Shown: positions 25,796 to 35,005 of the stretch, piece after piece
Numbering within the stretch: the first letter of the stretch is position 1
Layout of the letters: each line of letters starts with the position of its first letter
Origin: JBICIG01 sp043101605
GTDB lineage: Bacteria > Planctomycetota > Phycisphaerae > Phycisphaerales > UBA1924
Assembly (NCBI GenBank): GCA_043101605.1
Contig: JBICIG010000106.1
Span: 1-64,000 of the forward strand
Direction of reading: 5' to 3'
DNA length: 64,000 nt
Notes under the pieces: generated by a model
What the model saw: only the letters and a program-made list of their open reading frames with translations
What the model was told of the DNA's origin: nothing
The model's database searches: none
Translations under genes and position numbers: made by a program

Positions 25796-26506
25796 TCACC
25801 CTTGGGCGACCGTCGCGAGCAACCCCCGGGGCACGCCGATGTCCACGACCTCGACCTGCCCGACGAAATCCCGGGCCCTCGGGGCGACCAGCCCGGTCTT
25901 GCGGGCGGCGAAGGTGGCGGTGGCGTGCGCACGGACGGCGTCCGGCCTTGGCTCGCCCGTGTCGCCATCGAGCCCGGAGGGGATGTCTGCGGCGATGACC
26001 GTCGAGCCGGCGTCCCCCAGGCGATTGATCATCCGGATGGCTTCGAGCAACGAGCCGGCGACCGGTCGGCTGAGCCCGGTGCCGAGGAGAGCGTCGATGA
26101 CGGCGTCGGGAGGAGCCGACGGGCGTAGCAACGCGGCGGAGTCGGTCAGGATTGGCAGGTCCATCGCCCGGGCGATGCGCAGATTCGTCGCGGCGTCCTG
26201 GGGCAGGGCGCCGGGATCGCCGAGGAGCCGGATCTCGATTTTGCAGCCGCGGTTGTGCAGATGGCGGGCCGCGGCGAGTCCGTCGCCGCCGTTGTTCCCC
26301 GGGCCCGTGAAGACGAGCACAGAGCCATTGGCGGGCGTGCGGGCGGCGGTGGCGTCGGCGAGCCCGCGCGCGGCGTTCTCCATGAGCACGACCGTCGGCA
26401 TCGCGTACCGGTCGGCGGCGAGGCGGTCGATCTCCCGGCACTGAGCGGGCGTGAGGACGGGCCCCGGGTCGTCCGGGGACCGGTTCGGTGCGGCGGGAGG
26501 GGGCAT
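25796..26506 (-). CDS. nnrE: NAD(P)H-hydrate epimerase
   Basis: 236 residues, YjeF N-terminal fold. It interconverts the R and S hydrates of NADH/NADPH so that NnrD can repair them. Motifs: VVLMENAARGLAD, the NADPHX-binding FTGPGNNGGDGLAAARHL near residue 70, DALLGTGLSRPV, and ADIPSGLDGDTGEP. The dehydratase partner is separate, at 13.3-14.3 kb. The start ATG lies 6 nt after TACACT without a ribosome binding site. It is divergent from a glycosyltransferase in a 45-base gap. Confidence 0.92.
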   Translation of the reverse strand: MPPPAAPNRSPDDPGPVLTPAQCREIDRLAADRYAMPTVVLMENAARGLADATAARTPANGSVLVFTGPGNNGGDGLAAARHLHNRGCKIEIRLLGDPGALPQDAATNLRIARAMDLPILTDSAALLRPSAPPDAVIDALLGTGLSRPVAGSLLEAIRMINRLGDAGSTVIAADIPSGLDGDTGEPRPDAVRAHATATFAARKTGLVAPRARDFVGQVEVVDIGVPRGLLATVAQG

Positions 26507-26512
26507 GCCCGG

Positions 26513-26518
26513 AGTGTA
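26513..26518 (-). promoter_or_regulatory. -10 hexamer of nnrE, leaderless type
   Basis: TACACT on the minus strand ends exactly 6 nt before the nnrE ATG; the gap CCGGGC carries no Shine-Dalgarno. Confidence 0.5.
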
Positions 26519-26536
26519 AGGGCCGGGCCGACCGGC

Positions 26537-26542
26537 TACCCT
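26537..26542 (+). promoter_or_regulatory. -10 hexamer of the glycosyltransferase gene
   Basis: TACCCT ends 9 nt before the ATG, in the 45-base divergent gap shared with nnrE. No ribosome binding site is present. Confidence 0.35.
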
Positions 26543-26551
26543 GCTCGCTTC

Positions 26552-27778
26552 ATGCCGAGCTTCGACACGATCGCGATGACCCTGCTCCTGCTCTCCTCGC
26601 TGCTGCTGGCGGCGTTCTGGCTGATCGTCATCCACCGCATCCGCAAGACGCTCCGTCAGTTGCCCAGCGCGCGGGACGGGGCCGAATCCGCCCGGGCGAA
26701 CCCGCCGGAGGAGAGCGTCTGCGTGATCGTTCCGGCCCACAACGAGTCGGATGTCATCGAGGGACTGGTCCGATCGCTGCGGGCGCAGCGGTACGCCGGG
26801 CCGATCCGGTTCCTGTTCGCGCTGGACCGATGCACCGACGACACGGAGCGGATCGCCCGCGAGGCATTCGGGGACGACGACCGCTTCGAGATCATCGAGA
26901 TCCGCGAGTGCCCGGCGGACTGGGCGGGGAAAGTCAACGCGATCTGGACGGCGGTGAATCAGTCCGAGACGGCGCGGAGCAGCGACCTGCTGCTGTTTGC
27001 CGACGCGGACACGATCTTTGATCCCGATCTGGTCGCCGCCGCGGTGGCGCTGCTGCGCGACCGTGACCTCGAGATGCTCAGTCTGTGGAGCACGCTGTCG
27101 GTGCGGCATTGGTTCGAGTGGCTGGTGCAGCCGGCGTGCGGGCTGGAGCTGATGTACCAGTACCCGCTCCTGCGGGCGAATCGGCACGAGGAACGGCGGG
27201 CGTTCGCGAACGGGCAGTTCATTCTGTTTCGGCGCGATGCGTACGACGCGATGGGCGGGCACGAGGCGGTCAACGAGGCGGTGCTGGAGGACATGGCGCT
27301 GGCGCGGCTGGCCGCCGACCGCGGCATGCGTGCGGGTGTGTTCTACGACGAGGGGATGCTGCAGGTCCGCATGTACGAGACATGGGACTCGTTCTATCGC
27401 GGTTGGAAGCGGATCTATATCGACTGCACCAAGCGGAAGCTGACGCGGCTGTGGAAGTCCGCGTGGCGGATCCGCTCGACCGGGACCGTGCTGCCGCTGG
27501 TGGTGCTGCTGGCGCTGGTGCTGAGCTCGGCGGGTGTCGGCGGGGCGCCCGCGTGGCTGCGATGGTCGACCTTGGGCGCGTCGTCGATAGCGACGATGCT
27601 GTGGACGGGAACGCTCGGGTGGATCTATCACAAGGGACGGTTCCCGATCTGGGCGATGCCGCTGCACCCGATCGGGTGCTGGATCGCCGGAACGATCCTG
27701 CTGCACGCGCTGCGTGATCTCAAGTCGGGTCGGCCCGTACGCTGGGGGGGCAAGGAGTACCTGCTCCAGCCGCGCTGA
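26552..27778 (+). CDS. Membrane glycosyltransferase, family 2 (HpnB-like)
   Basis: 408 residues. One N-terminal membrane helix (MTLLLLSSLLLAAFWLIVI) precedes a GT-A domain with VIVPAHNESDVIEGLV at about 55 and the DxD motif LLFADADTIFD near 152. An acceptor motif GGHEAVNEAVLEDMALA follows. The catalytic-loop equivalent FYRGWKRIYIDC is near 285, and two or three C-terminal helices end the protein. This layout matches HpnB/CrtQ-type enzymes that glycosylate membrane lipids or hopanoids. No hopanoid gene is present here, so the acceptor is open. An ExbD gene follows after 39 bases. Confidence 0.82.
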   Translation: MPSFDTIAMTLLLLSSLLLAAFWLIVIHRIRKTLRQLPSARDGAESARANPPEESVCVIVPAHNESDVIEGLVRSLRAQRYAGPIRFLFALDRCTDDTERIAREAFGDDDRFEIIEIRECPADWAGKVNAIWTAVNQSETARSSDLLLFADADTIFDPDLVAAAVALLRDRDLEMLSLWSTLSVRHWFEWLVQPACGLELMYQYPLLRANRHEERRAFANGQFILFRRDAYDAMGGHEAVNEAVLEDMALARLAADRGMRAGVFYDEGMLQVRMYETWDSFYRGWKRIYIDCTKRKLTRLWKSAWRIRSTGTVLPLVVLLALVLSSAGVGGAPAWLRWSTLGASSIATMLWTGTLGWIYHKGRFPIWAMPLHPIGCWIAGTILLHALRDLKSGRPVRWGGKEYLLQPR

Positions 27779-27817
27779 CGCGCCCGTGCCCGGGGCGCCG
27801 CCAATCGCGAGACGACG

Positions 27818-28321
27818 ATGTTCCGCATCCGACGATCCATCCCCGAGCCCCGGCTTGAGCTCACACCCCTGATCGATGTCGTGTTTCTGCTGCTGACCTT
27901 CTTCATCTTCAGCATGGTGCTGATGGTGCGGGCGGATGTGCTTGACATTGCGCTGCCAGAGTTGACCGCCGGCGAATCGGCCGACGATCGCACGCGGATC
28001 GTCGTCGGCGTGACGAGCGACGGGTCGGTGCGTGTGGACGGGGATCCTGTCGAGTCCGGTTCGCTCGCGGCGCGGATCGTCGAACTCCGAGCCGCGAACC
28101 CCGACGCGGCGTTGGTGATCGCGGCGGATCAGGAGAGCCGATCCGGAGCGCTGCTGGAGGTGCTCGATACGCTGGCCGCGGCGGGGCTGACGGAGTTCTC
28201 GATCATCGGGACGCCCGGGGATCGTGTGCCCGGCACCGCTGGGCGTGAGGCGGAGGGCTCCGGCGCAACAGGGTCGTCGGAGGATCAGCCGCCGCCGGCG
28301 AGTTCGTCGAGCAATCCCTGA
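27818..28321 (+). CDS. exbD: ExbD/TolR family biopolymer transport protein
   Basis: 167 residues. A single N-terminal membrane helix carries the proton-path Asp in LTPLIDVVFLLLTFFIFSMV, preceded by a short cytoplasmic RRSIPEPRLE. The periplasmic domain (VRVDGDPVESGSLAARIVEL; ALVIAADQESRSGALLEVLDTL) is typical of ExbD. Such proteins energise outer-membrane transport or motility together with an ExbB/TolQ channel. No ExbB/TolQ is visible, which is unusual; it may be elsewhere or just outside this unit. The C-terminal 30 residues are low-complexity, and the 3' end overlaps the convergent aminopeptidase gene by 37 bases. Confidence 0.87.
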   Translation: MFRIRRSIPEPRLELTPLIDVVFLLLTFFIFSMVLMVRADVLDIALPELTAGESADDRTRIVVGVTSDGSVRVDGDPVESGSLAARIVELRAANPDAALVIAADQESRSGALLEVLDTLAAAGLTEFSIIGTPGDRVPGTAGREAEGSGATGSSEDQPPPASSSSNP

Positions 28322-30885
28322 GCCCACGCCCGTTGGCGATCGTCGCGGGCGACCGTGTCGAGGTAGCGGCGGAGGGCCTGGGCCGCCCGAGGATCGCCGA
28401 GATCGACCAAGGCCCGCCCGGCGGCTTCGACCGTTCGGCGCTCGCGATCGAGGAGCAGGGGCTCCAAGGCGCGGTACGCGGCGTTGCGATCGTGGTGAGC
28501 GAGCGCCGAGAGGGCCCGCACGGCTGTCGAGCGGGTGCGGTAGTTGAAGCCGGGCTGGGCGATCCGGATGGCGGCGTCAAGACCGGTCGGGGCGTCCAGC
28601 GACGCGAGGGCATCGAGCGCCGCCTGTCGCACGCGGTCGTGCTGGGATTCCTGCTCCGTCGCGGCGAGCACGAGCGGGATGTAGTCGGTCGCGTTCATCG
28701 TCGCCAGCCCCCGGAGCGACGCGGCCCGGACGCGTGTGCTCGAATCGGTCTCGACGGCTGTTGCGAGGACGCCGGCGACGGTCGAACGCTCCGGGCCGGC
28801 CCAGTCCATGCCGGCGGCGGTGCGCACGATCGTCTCGCGGACATAGGGATCGGCCGGCGTCTCGACCTCCAGCAGGTCGAGAATCTCGGCGAACGCCGCC
28901 CGCTGCCCGAGGGCCTCGGCGGCCTCCTGACGAATCGTGGGGTGGAGGTCGCGATCGCGCACGATCGCGTCGAGCCGGCCGTTGGTGCCGGGTTCTGTGT
29001 CGCGGGCGGTTCCAAGATGCCGGATCGCCTGGACGGCCGACGGCAGCCCGAGCCCGGCGTCGAGCTGGCGCAGCCAGCGATCGGCGGGCTGGACAACCTC
29101 GAGCTCGCTCAGGCATGAGAGATCGTGGTTCAGAGCGATGAACTCGGGTTCGGCGGGGAGCGCGAAGCGGAGTTCGGCGGTGCGGGTGTCGAAGGAGATT
29201 CGGGCGTCGCGCGTTCGTCCGCCAACGCCGATCTTCGCATTCATCTCGACCCCGAACGCGGGATTGCGCGGGTCGATCGGCTGGGTCTGTTCGAGCGTGA
29301 GGGTCAGCACGCCGCTGCCTGCATCCCAGGAAGGGGTGGCGCGGACGCGCGGGATGTTCGGGCGGATCGTGTACTCATGGAAGAACCGCTCGAGGTTCTC
29401 GCCCGAGACTTCCTCGAGGGTCTTGCGGAAGTCGCTGGTGCGGACGGTCGAAAGGGCGAAGCGGTCGGTGTAGAGGCGCATCGCCTCGAAGAAGACCTCT
29501 TCGCCGAGTCGGGTCCGGAGCATGTGCATGATGCTGGCGCCCTTGGGGTAGGGGTTGGCGCCGCGGAAGAAAGGCTGGAAGGGGTCGGTGTATTCCTTGC
29601 TGACCATGCCGGGCGTGAAGGGCGCGACGCCCCGGTCGGCGGCGCGAATCGCGTCGAAGTTGGCGAGCACATCGGCGTGGTAGCCGTCGATCCCGTCGCG
29701 TTCCTCGAACCACAGGCTCTCGAGGTAGGTCGCGAATCCCTCGTTCAGCCAGATGTGTTCCCACGAGTTGCAGGTGATGTAGTCGCCGAACCACTGGTGG
29801 GCGAGCTCGTGGGCGATGAGCCCGTCGAGTTCGTTGTCGTCGAGCTCGTCGCGGGCGATGATCGCGGTGTCGAACATGGTGGTGGCGGCGGTGTTCTCCA
29901 TGCCTCCGGCGTCGAAGTTCCAGACGACGAGCTGCGCGTAGCGGTCCCACGGGTAGGGCTCGTCGAAGAGCCGCTCGTAGAGCCGGACCATGTCCATGGT
30001 CATGCCGTAAGTGCCCTCGACATCGCTCCCGCGGCCGGGCGGGACATAGACCGGGGCCTTGAACCCGCGCGTCCCGACATCGACGATGTCGAACTTGCCG
30101 ACGATCAGCGAGACGAGGTAGTTGGGGTGGGGCTTGTCCTGCATGAAGTGGAAGATGTCGACCGCGGGCGAGTCGGCGTACGGGCCCAGCCAGCCCTTCT
30201 CGATGCTCTCGAGCCGCCCGTTGGAGCTGGCGACATACCCCTCGGGCACGGCGATGATGATCTCGGTGGTCAGCCGCTCGTTGGGGAAGTCGTGGCAGGG
30301 GAACCAGAAGCTGTTGGTCTCGGGCTGGCCCTGGGTGTGGAGCTGCGCCGGCCGACCGGGCCACGCCGGGCTCTCGGGTGTCCACTTGAGCCCCTGCGTC
30401 GGGTCGTTGGCCGCGTAATGGATCACGACATCGCACGACTCGCCGACCGGCACGGGCGGATCGAAGATCACCCGAAGCATGCGGCCGTCGTACTCCCACC
30501 GCGTGGCGTGCCCCGGCGACTCGACCCGCTTGATCTGCAGCAGATCGGCGTTGAGCGGGAGTTCGGCGAGGGGGTACCCGACCGGGGCCAGCGTCAGCGT
30601 CGAGATCGCCTCGAACCGGGGCGTGTTCATGTCGGCGATCGTGATCTCGAGCTTCATGTGCTCGAAGTCCGCGACACGGTGGGGGGGATAGTTCAGCAGG
30701 TCCTTGCCGGTCGAGGCATCGAACGACGCGTCGCGCGAGCCGGCGGGCTGCAGCGCGAGCATCGCCGTCCTCGCCGCGTGCTCGTGGCGACAGAGGAACT
30801 CGTCGCGGTCGAGCCGGGCGGACGCGAGCCCCGCGGCGAGGGCCAGGATCGCGGTGGGCGTGGCGAGTCGGTGCATCATGGTCAT
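28285..30885 (-). CDS. Secreted M1 family aminopeptidase with HEAT-repeat C-terminus
   Basis: 866 residues. A signal peptide (MMHRLATPTAILALAAGLASA) directs export. The gluzincin core has the exopeptidase motif GGMENTAATTM (a GAMEN variant) near 325 and zinc site HELAHQWFGDYITCNSWEHIWLNEGFA near 357. After about residue 560 come repeated helical units (LRAASLRGLATMNA; RSTAVRALSALAHHDRNA; DPRAAQALRRYLDTVARDD) typical of HEAT repeats. M1 enzymes remove N-terminal residues from peptides. It follows a paralogous M1 gene after 79 bases on the same strand, suggesting duplication and a shared role in peptide scavenging. Confidence 0.9.
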   Translation of the reverse strand: MTMMHRLATPTAILALAAGLASARLDRDEFLCRHEHAARTAMLALQPAGSRDASFDASTGKDLLNYPPHRVADFEHMKLEITIADMNTPRFEAISTLTLAPVGYPLAELPLNADLLQIKRVESPGHATRWEYDGRMLRVIFDPPVPVGESCDVVIHYAANDPTQGLKWTPESPAWPGRPAQLHTQGQPETNSFWFPCHDFPNERLTTEIIIAVPEGYVASSNGRLESIEKGWLGPYADSPAVDIFHFMQDKPHPNYLVSLIVGKFDIVDVGTRGFKAPVYVPPGRGSDVEGTYGMTMDMVRLYERLFDEPYPWDRYAQLVVWNFDAGGMENTAATTMFDTAIIARDELDDNELDGLIAHELAHQWFGDYITCNSWEHIWLNEGFATYLESLWFEERDGIDGYHADVLANFDAIRAADRGVAPFTPGMVSKEYTDPFQPFFRGANPYPKGASIMHMLRTRLGEEVFFEAMRLYTDRFALSTVRTSDFRKTLEEVSGENLERFFHEYTIRPNIPRVRATPSWDAGSGVLTLTLEQTQPIDPRNPAFGVEMNAKIGVGGRTRDARISFDTRTAELRFALPAEPEFIALNHDLSCLSELEVVQPADRWLRQLDAGLGLPSAVQAIRHLGTARDTEPGTNGRLDAIVRDRDLHPTIRQEAAEALGQRAAFAEILDLLEVETPADPYVRETIVRTAAGMDWAGPERSTVAGVLATAVETDSSTRVRAASLRGLATMNATDYIPLVLAATEQESQHDRVRQAALDALASLDAPTGLDAAIRIAQPGFNYRTRSTAVRALSALAHHDRNAAYRALEPLLLDRERRTVEAAGRALVDLGDPRAAQALRRYLDTVARDDRQRAWAQGLLDELAGGG

Positions 30886-30964
30886 CGCTCAGTCTCCGGA
30901 GCCGGCGGCTCGATCGCGTGCCACGCGGCCCGAATGGGGATCGGTGAATCGTCGGTCGGCGGGG

Positions 30965-32959
30965 TCACTCGCTCCGGGCCATCTCGCTGTCGAGCGAACG
31001 CATCGCGGCCGCCCGCAGGATCGGTGGCCCGCCGGCATGGTCGGCGATCCTCTCCAGGGCCTCGCGGGCGGCCGGTTCGTCGAACTGCGCCAGGTGTTCG
31101 ATCGCCCGCAGCCGATCGAACAGCGAGTGCGCGTCGTCGAGTTGCTCGAGCCAGAGCGCCAGGTCCTTATTGACCCGCGTCCGCGCCGCGACCGCGAGGC
31201 CGGGGTTGACCACGACTTCCTCGGGTGCCGCTTCGAGCGGGAACTCGGCCGACACGCTCCGCTGATCCGAGAGGACGCGGACGGTGCGGGTCGTGCCGTC
31301 GGCCAGCCGCACGCCGATCGGGACATGGAACCAGTACGCCGGATTGTCGGCGTCGATCTGCTGGGTCTGGTCGACCCGGACACGGAGCACGCGGGCCGAC
31401 GCGTCCCAATCGATATCGACCTGCAGCGAGGGGATGCCCGGCCGCTTGGTCCACTGGTCGAAGAAGCGTTCGAGGCTCAGCCCGCTCTCCCGCTCGAGGA
31501 CGAGCCGGAAGTCGTCGGTCTCGACCTCGCGGAACTTGAACTCGTCGATGTACCGCGCCACGGCCCGGAAGAACACCTCGTCGCCGAGCCCCTCGCGGAG
31601 CATGTGCAGCACGAGCTGCCCCTTGGTGTACGGGTTGTCGCTCTTCATGAAGACCTGCAGCGGGATCTGGTACTGGCTCGAGACCAGGGCGGGCCATTCG
31701 GGCGAGGTGGTCCGGTTGCCTCGCTGGGCGCTGAGCGAGCGGGCGACGACGCTCTCGTATGCGTCGCGGGCGGCCCGCGGGTCGCCGGTGGTGAGCCGGG
31801 CTTCTTCCTCGGCCCAGAGCGCCTCGCCCATGGAGGCCCAGCCTTCGTTAAGCCAGATGTGCTCCCAGCTCTTGCAGGTCAATAGGTCGCCGAACCACTG
31901 GTGGATGAGTTCGTGCGCGATGATGCCGTCCATCGCCCCGGGCTCGGCGAACGCGGCGGCGATGAAGAAGGTGCTCGCCGAAGTGTTCTCCATCGCCCCG
32001 CTGGTGTACCCGCGGGCTACGACCTGGTCGTACTTCGCCCATGGGTAGGGCTCGTCGAGGATCCGCTCGAAGCTCGCGACCATCTGGGCGGTGTCGGCGA
32101 AGACCTCGCGCGTGCGGTCGGCGCGGCCGAGCGGAGCCCACACGGTCATCGGCAGCCCGGGTCGGGCCGACTCGGGCCCGCCCATGTCGAGCAGTTCGAA
32201 CTTGCCGACCACGAGCGTCACCAGGTAGTTGGGGTGGGGCTGGGCCTGGAGCCAGTGCCAACGCCGACGACCCTCGCCCGCGGGCTCGCCGCCCATGGGC
32301 GTGAGCAGAGCGCCGTTGGAGAGGACCTGGTACCCCTCCTCGACCGTGACCACGATCTCGGTCGTGAGCCGGTCGTTGGGGAAGTCGTGGCAGGGAAACC
32401 AGAGGCTGTTCGACTCGGGCTGGCCCTGGGTGTGGATCTGCGGCCAGCGCTGGTTCTCGTCGCGCGATCCGGTAGATCCGGGCGACCAGTAGAGCCCCGC
32501 GAAGTTGTTCCCGTTGCGGTACGACAGGTCGTATTCGACAACGACCTCGATCGGGCGGTCCCGCTCGGCGGGTCGGTCGAGCCAGATCATCAGGTCGCCG
32601 TCGGCGTGGGTGAACGACTGGGCCCGCCCTCCGACACGGACAGACTTGATCGTCAGCATCGCGCCCGCGTCGAGCCGGATGTGGTCGCGGTCGGTGCCGG
32701 TGGCGGCCAAGGTGAGCGTCAGCGTGGCGCTGAACTCGGGCTCGTCCATGGAGGGGATGTCGATCTCCAGCTTGCCGTGCTGGTGGTCGAAGTGGGTGGG
32801 GGGCGGCCAGTTGAGCAGGCTTCGCCCGGTGTCGCGGTCGACGAGGGTGCCGGGCTGAGCGGCCGCGGGGGCGCCGACAAGGACGACCGCCCCGATCACC
32901 GCGCCGAGGAGAGCCGAGACACGGCCCGCGGCGGGCCTTTGCTGAAAAAGATCCTGCAT
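30965..32959 (-). CDS. Secreted M1 family aminopeptidase (paralogue)
   Basis: 664 residues. The signal peptide is VSALLGAVIGAVVLVGAPAAAQ, with a start at the ATG preceded by GGGAGGTTCTCGGCC. Motifs: GAMENTSASTF near 310 and HELIHQWFGDLLTCKSWEHIWLNEGWA near 347, so the zinc ligands and catalytic Glu are intact. It shares with its neighbour the N-terminal DRDTGRSLLNWPPP-type opening. It carries only a short C-terminal helical extension instead of HEAT repeats, which accounts for the 200-residue difference. It is divergent from pyrG. Confidence 0.9.
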   Translation of the reverse strand: MQDLFQQRPAAGRVSALLGAVIGAVVLVGAPAAAQPGTLVDRDTGRSLLNWPPPTHFDHQHGKLEIDIPSMDEPEFSATLTLTLAATGTDRDHIRLDAGAMLTIKSVRVGGRAQSFTHADGDLMIWLDRPAERDRPIEVVVEYDLSYRNGNNFAGLYWSPGSTGSRDENQRWPQIHTQGQPESNSLWFPCHDFPNDRLTTEIVVTVEEGYQVLSNGALLTPMGGEPAGEGRRRWHWLQAQPHPNYLVTLVVGKFELLDMGGPESARPGLPMTVWAPLGRADRTREVFADTAQMVASFERILDEPYPWAKYDQVVARGYTSGAMENTSASTFFIAAAFAEPGAMDGIIAHELIHQWFGDLLTCKSWEHIWLNEGWASMGEALWAEEEARLTTGDPRAARDAYESVVARSLSAQRGNRTTSPEWPALVSSQYQIPLQVFMKSDNPYTKGQLVLHMLREGLGDEVFFRAVARYIDEFKFREVETDDFRLVLERESGLSLERFFDQWTKRPGIPSLQVDIDWDASARVLRVRVDQTQQIDADNPAYWFHVPIGVRLADGTTRTVRVLSDQRSVSAEFPLEAAPEEVVVNPGLAVAARTRVNKDLALWLEQLDDAHSLFDRLRAIEHLAQFDEPAAREALERIADHAGGPPILRAAAMRSLDSEMARSE

Positions 32960-33056
32960 GGCCGAGAACCTCCCAGTCCGTGCGGGCCGATCGGGAACGG
33001 CCCGGTCGGCGGAGAATAGCCGCCCGTTCGACGGTGCGCGCACGCGTCGATCCTGA

Positions 33057-33062
33057 TACACT
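33057..33062 (+). promoter_or_regulatory. -10 hexamer of pyrG
   Basis: TACACT ends 5 nt before the pyrG ATG (GATACA, two bases earlier, would give 7 nt). There is no ribosome binding site between it and the start. Confidence 0.42.
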
Positions 33063-33067
33063 CTCGT

Positions 33068-34993
33068 ATGCCCCGACCGTCGCTCGACGAATCCCGAAAC
33101 ACGACCCGACGATCGCCCGGCGAGCCATCGGCCGGGGGCGGCTTCTCGGTCGATGCGCTCCGCGCCAAGGCGGCCGCCGCCACCACCTCCACCGAGTTCT
33201 ATTCCCCGGTCCCCGATGGCTATGTCAAGGGGCGCCACCGGTATGTCGTCGTGCTCGGGACCGTGATGAGCGGGCTGGGCAAGGGCATCTTCGCCTCGAG
33301 CCTGGCCAAGCTGCTCAAGGACAAGGGCCTCTCGGTCGCCCCGATCAAGATGGAAGGCTACCTGAACATCGACTCGGGCACGCTCAACCCGTACCGCCAC
33401 GGCGAGGTCTTCGTTCTCGACGACGGGACCGAGTGTGACATGGACCTGGGCACCTACGAGCGCATGCTCGACCAGAACCTCACCCGCAACAACTTCACGA
33501 CCTCGGGCCAGGTCTTCAGCCGCATCCTCGACGGCGAGCGCAAGGGGCTCTATCTCGGGCGTGATGTGCAGATGATCCCCCATGTCACCGGCGAGGTGAA
33601 GCGGGGGCTGCGCGAACTGGCGATGCGCGGCGGGGAGAACGGCGGCCCGGCCGATGTCGTGTTCGTCGAGGTCGGAGGCACCGTCGGCGACTACGAGAAC
33701 GGCTTCTACATCGAGGCCCTCCGCGAGCTCGCGTTCGAGGAAGGGCCCGATTCCTGCTGCTTCGTCGCGCTCACCTACATCATCGAGCCCCCGGCGCTGG
33801 GCGAGCAGAAGTCCAAGGCCGCCCAGCTCGGCATCAAGCGCCTGATGGAAGCGGGCATCCAGCCCCACCTCATCGCCTGCCGCGCCACCCACCCGGTCGC
33901 CCGCCAGGTCCGTGAGAAGATCGCGATGTTTTCTAATGTCCCGCTCCGGCGGGTCTTTTCTTTGCACGATCGCGAGAGCATCTACTCCATCCCGCACGAG
34001 ATGCGACAGGAGGGGCTCGACCGGGAGATCCTCTCGATCCTCGATGTCCACGACCGCGTCGATGTCTCGCGCGAGGACGAGGCCCGCGAGCGATGGGGCA
34101 CCTTCATCCGTCGCCTCACGGGCCCGCGCACCCGCACGATCCGCCTCGGCGTCACGGGCAAGTACGCCAACCTCCGCGACGCCTACGCCTCGATCGACAA
34201 GGCCGTCGAACACTGCTCGGTCAACCTCAACTGCAAAGCCGAGATCGACTGGATCGACGCGTCGGACATAAACGAGCGATCCGCCTCGTCGGTCCTCGGC
34301 TCGCTCGACGGCGTCATCGTGCCCGGCGGGTTCGGCGAACGCGGCGTGGAGGGCAAGATCGCCTGCGCCCGCTTCTGCCGCGAGTCGGGGCTGCCCTACC
34401 TCGGCATCTGCCTGGGCTTCCAGGTCGCGGTGATCGAGTTCGCCCGGCATGTCCTGGGTCTGGGCGACGCATTCAGCACCGAGTTCGACCCCGACTGCCC
34501 CAACCCGCTCATCTCCGAGCTGCCCGAGCAGAAGAAGATCGAGGGGCTCGGCGGCACGATGCGCCTCGGCGCTCAGGATGTCGCGATCACCCCGCACACC
34601 CTCGCGAGCTACCTCCACGGCAACAAGGACTTCATCCGGGAGCGTTTCCGCCACCGCTACGAGGTCGAGCCCCGTTACATCGAGCAGCTCGAAGCCGCGG
34701 GGCTGATCTTCTCGGGCCGCCACCCCTCCCAGCCGATCATGCAGATGCTCGAGCTTCGCCCCGGGCAGGCCGGCGATCACGCCGATGGCATCTCCCACCC
34801 GTTCTTCATCGGCTCGCAGTTCCATCCTGAGCTGACCAGCCGACCGCTCCGCCCGCAGCCGATGTTCATGGGGCTCGTCGCCGCGGCTCTGCGCCACCGC
34901 TACCAAGGCGCACCCGACTGGGCGCAGCTCGCGACCGCTCCGGAGATGAAGCGCTGGCTCTACGAGTCATCCCGCGCCGGCTCGACCGCCTGA
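33068..34993 (+). CDS. pyrG: CTP synthase, divergent form
   Basis: 641 residues against the usual 535-555. It aminates UTP to CTP using glutamine and ATP. About 50 residues of Ser/Arg-rich extension come first. The P-loop reads GTVMSGLGKGIFASS where the usual form is GGVVSSLGKG. The substrate segment IKMEGYLNIDSGTLNPYRHG replaces the usual KIDPYLNVDPGTMNPYQHG. HGEVFVLDDG and the rest of the synthetase domain are conserved. The glutaminase has nucleophile Cys in GICLGF (about 447) and SQFHPEL (about 585). Insertions include VKRGLRELAMRGGENGGPA. All catalytic groups seem present, so I expect activity. Confidence 0.9.
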   Translation: MPRPSLDESRNTTRRSPGEPSAGGGFSVDALRAKAAAATTSTEFYSPVPDGYVKGRHRYVVVLGTVMSGLGKGIFASSLAKLLKDKGLSVAPIKMEGYLNIDSGTLNPYRHGEVFVLDDGTECDMDLGTYERMLDQNLTRNNFTTSGQVFSRILDGERKGLYLGRDVQMIPHVTGEVKRGLRELAMRGGENGGPADVVFVEVGGTVGDYENGFYIEALRELAFEEGPDSCCFVALTYIIEPPALGEQKSKAAQLGIKRLMEAGIQPHLIACRATHPVARQVREKIAMFSNVPLRRVFSLHDRESIYSIPHEMRQEGLDREILSILDVHDRVDVSREDEARERWGTFIRRLTGPRTRTIRLGVTGKYANLRDAYASIDKAVEHCSVNLNCKAEIDWIDASDINERSASSVLGSLDGVIVPGGFGERGVEGKIACARFCRESGLPYLGICLGFQVAVIEFARHVLGLGDAFSTEFDPDCPNPLISELPEQKKIEGLGGTMRLGAQDVAITPHTLASYLHGNKDFIRERFRHRYEVEPRYIEQLEAAGLIFSGRHPSQPIMQMLELRPGQAGDHADGISHPFFIGSQFHPELTSRPLRPQPMFMGLVAAALRHRYQGAPDWAQLATAPEMKRWLYESSRAGSTA

Positions 34994-35005
34994 CGAAGCT
35001 CTGCA

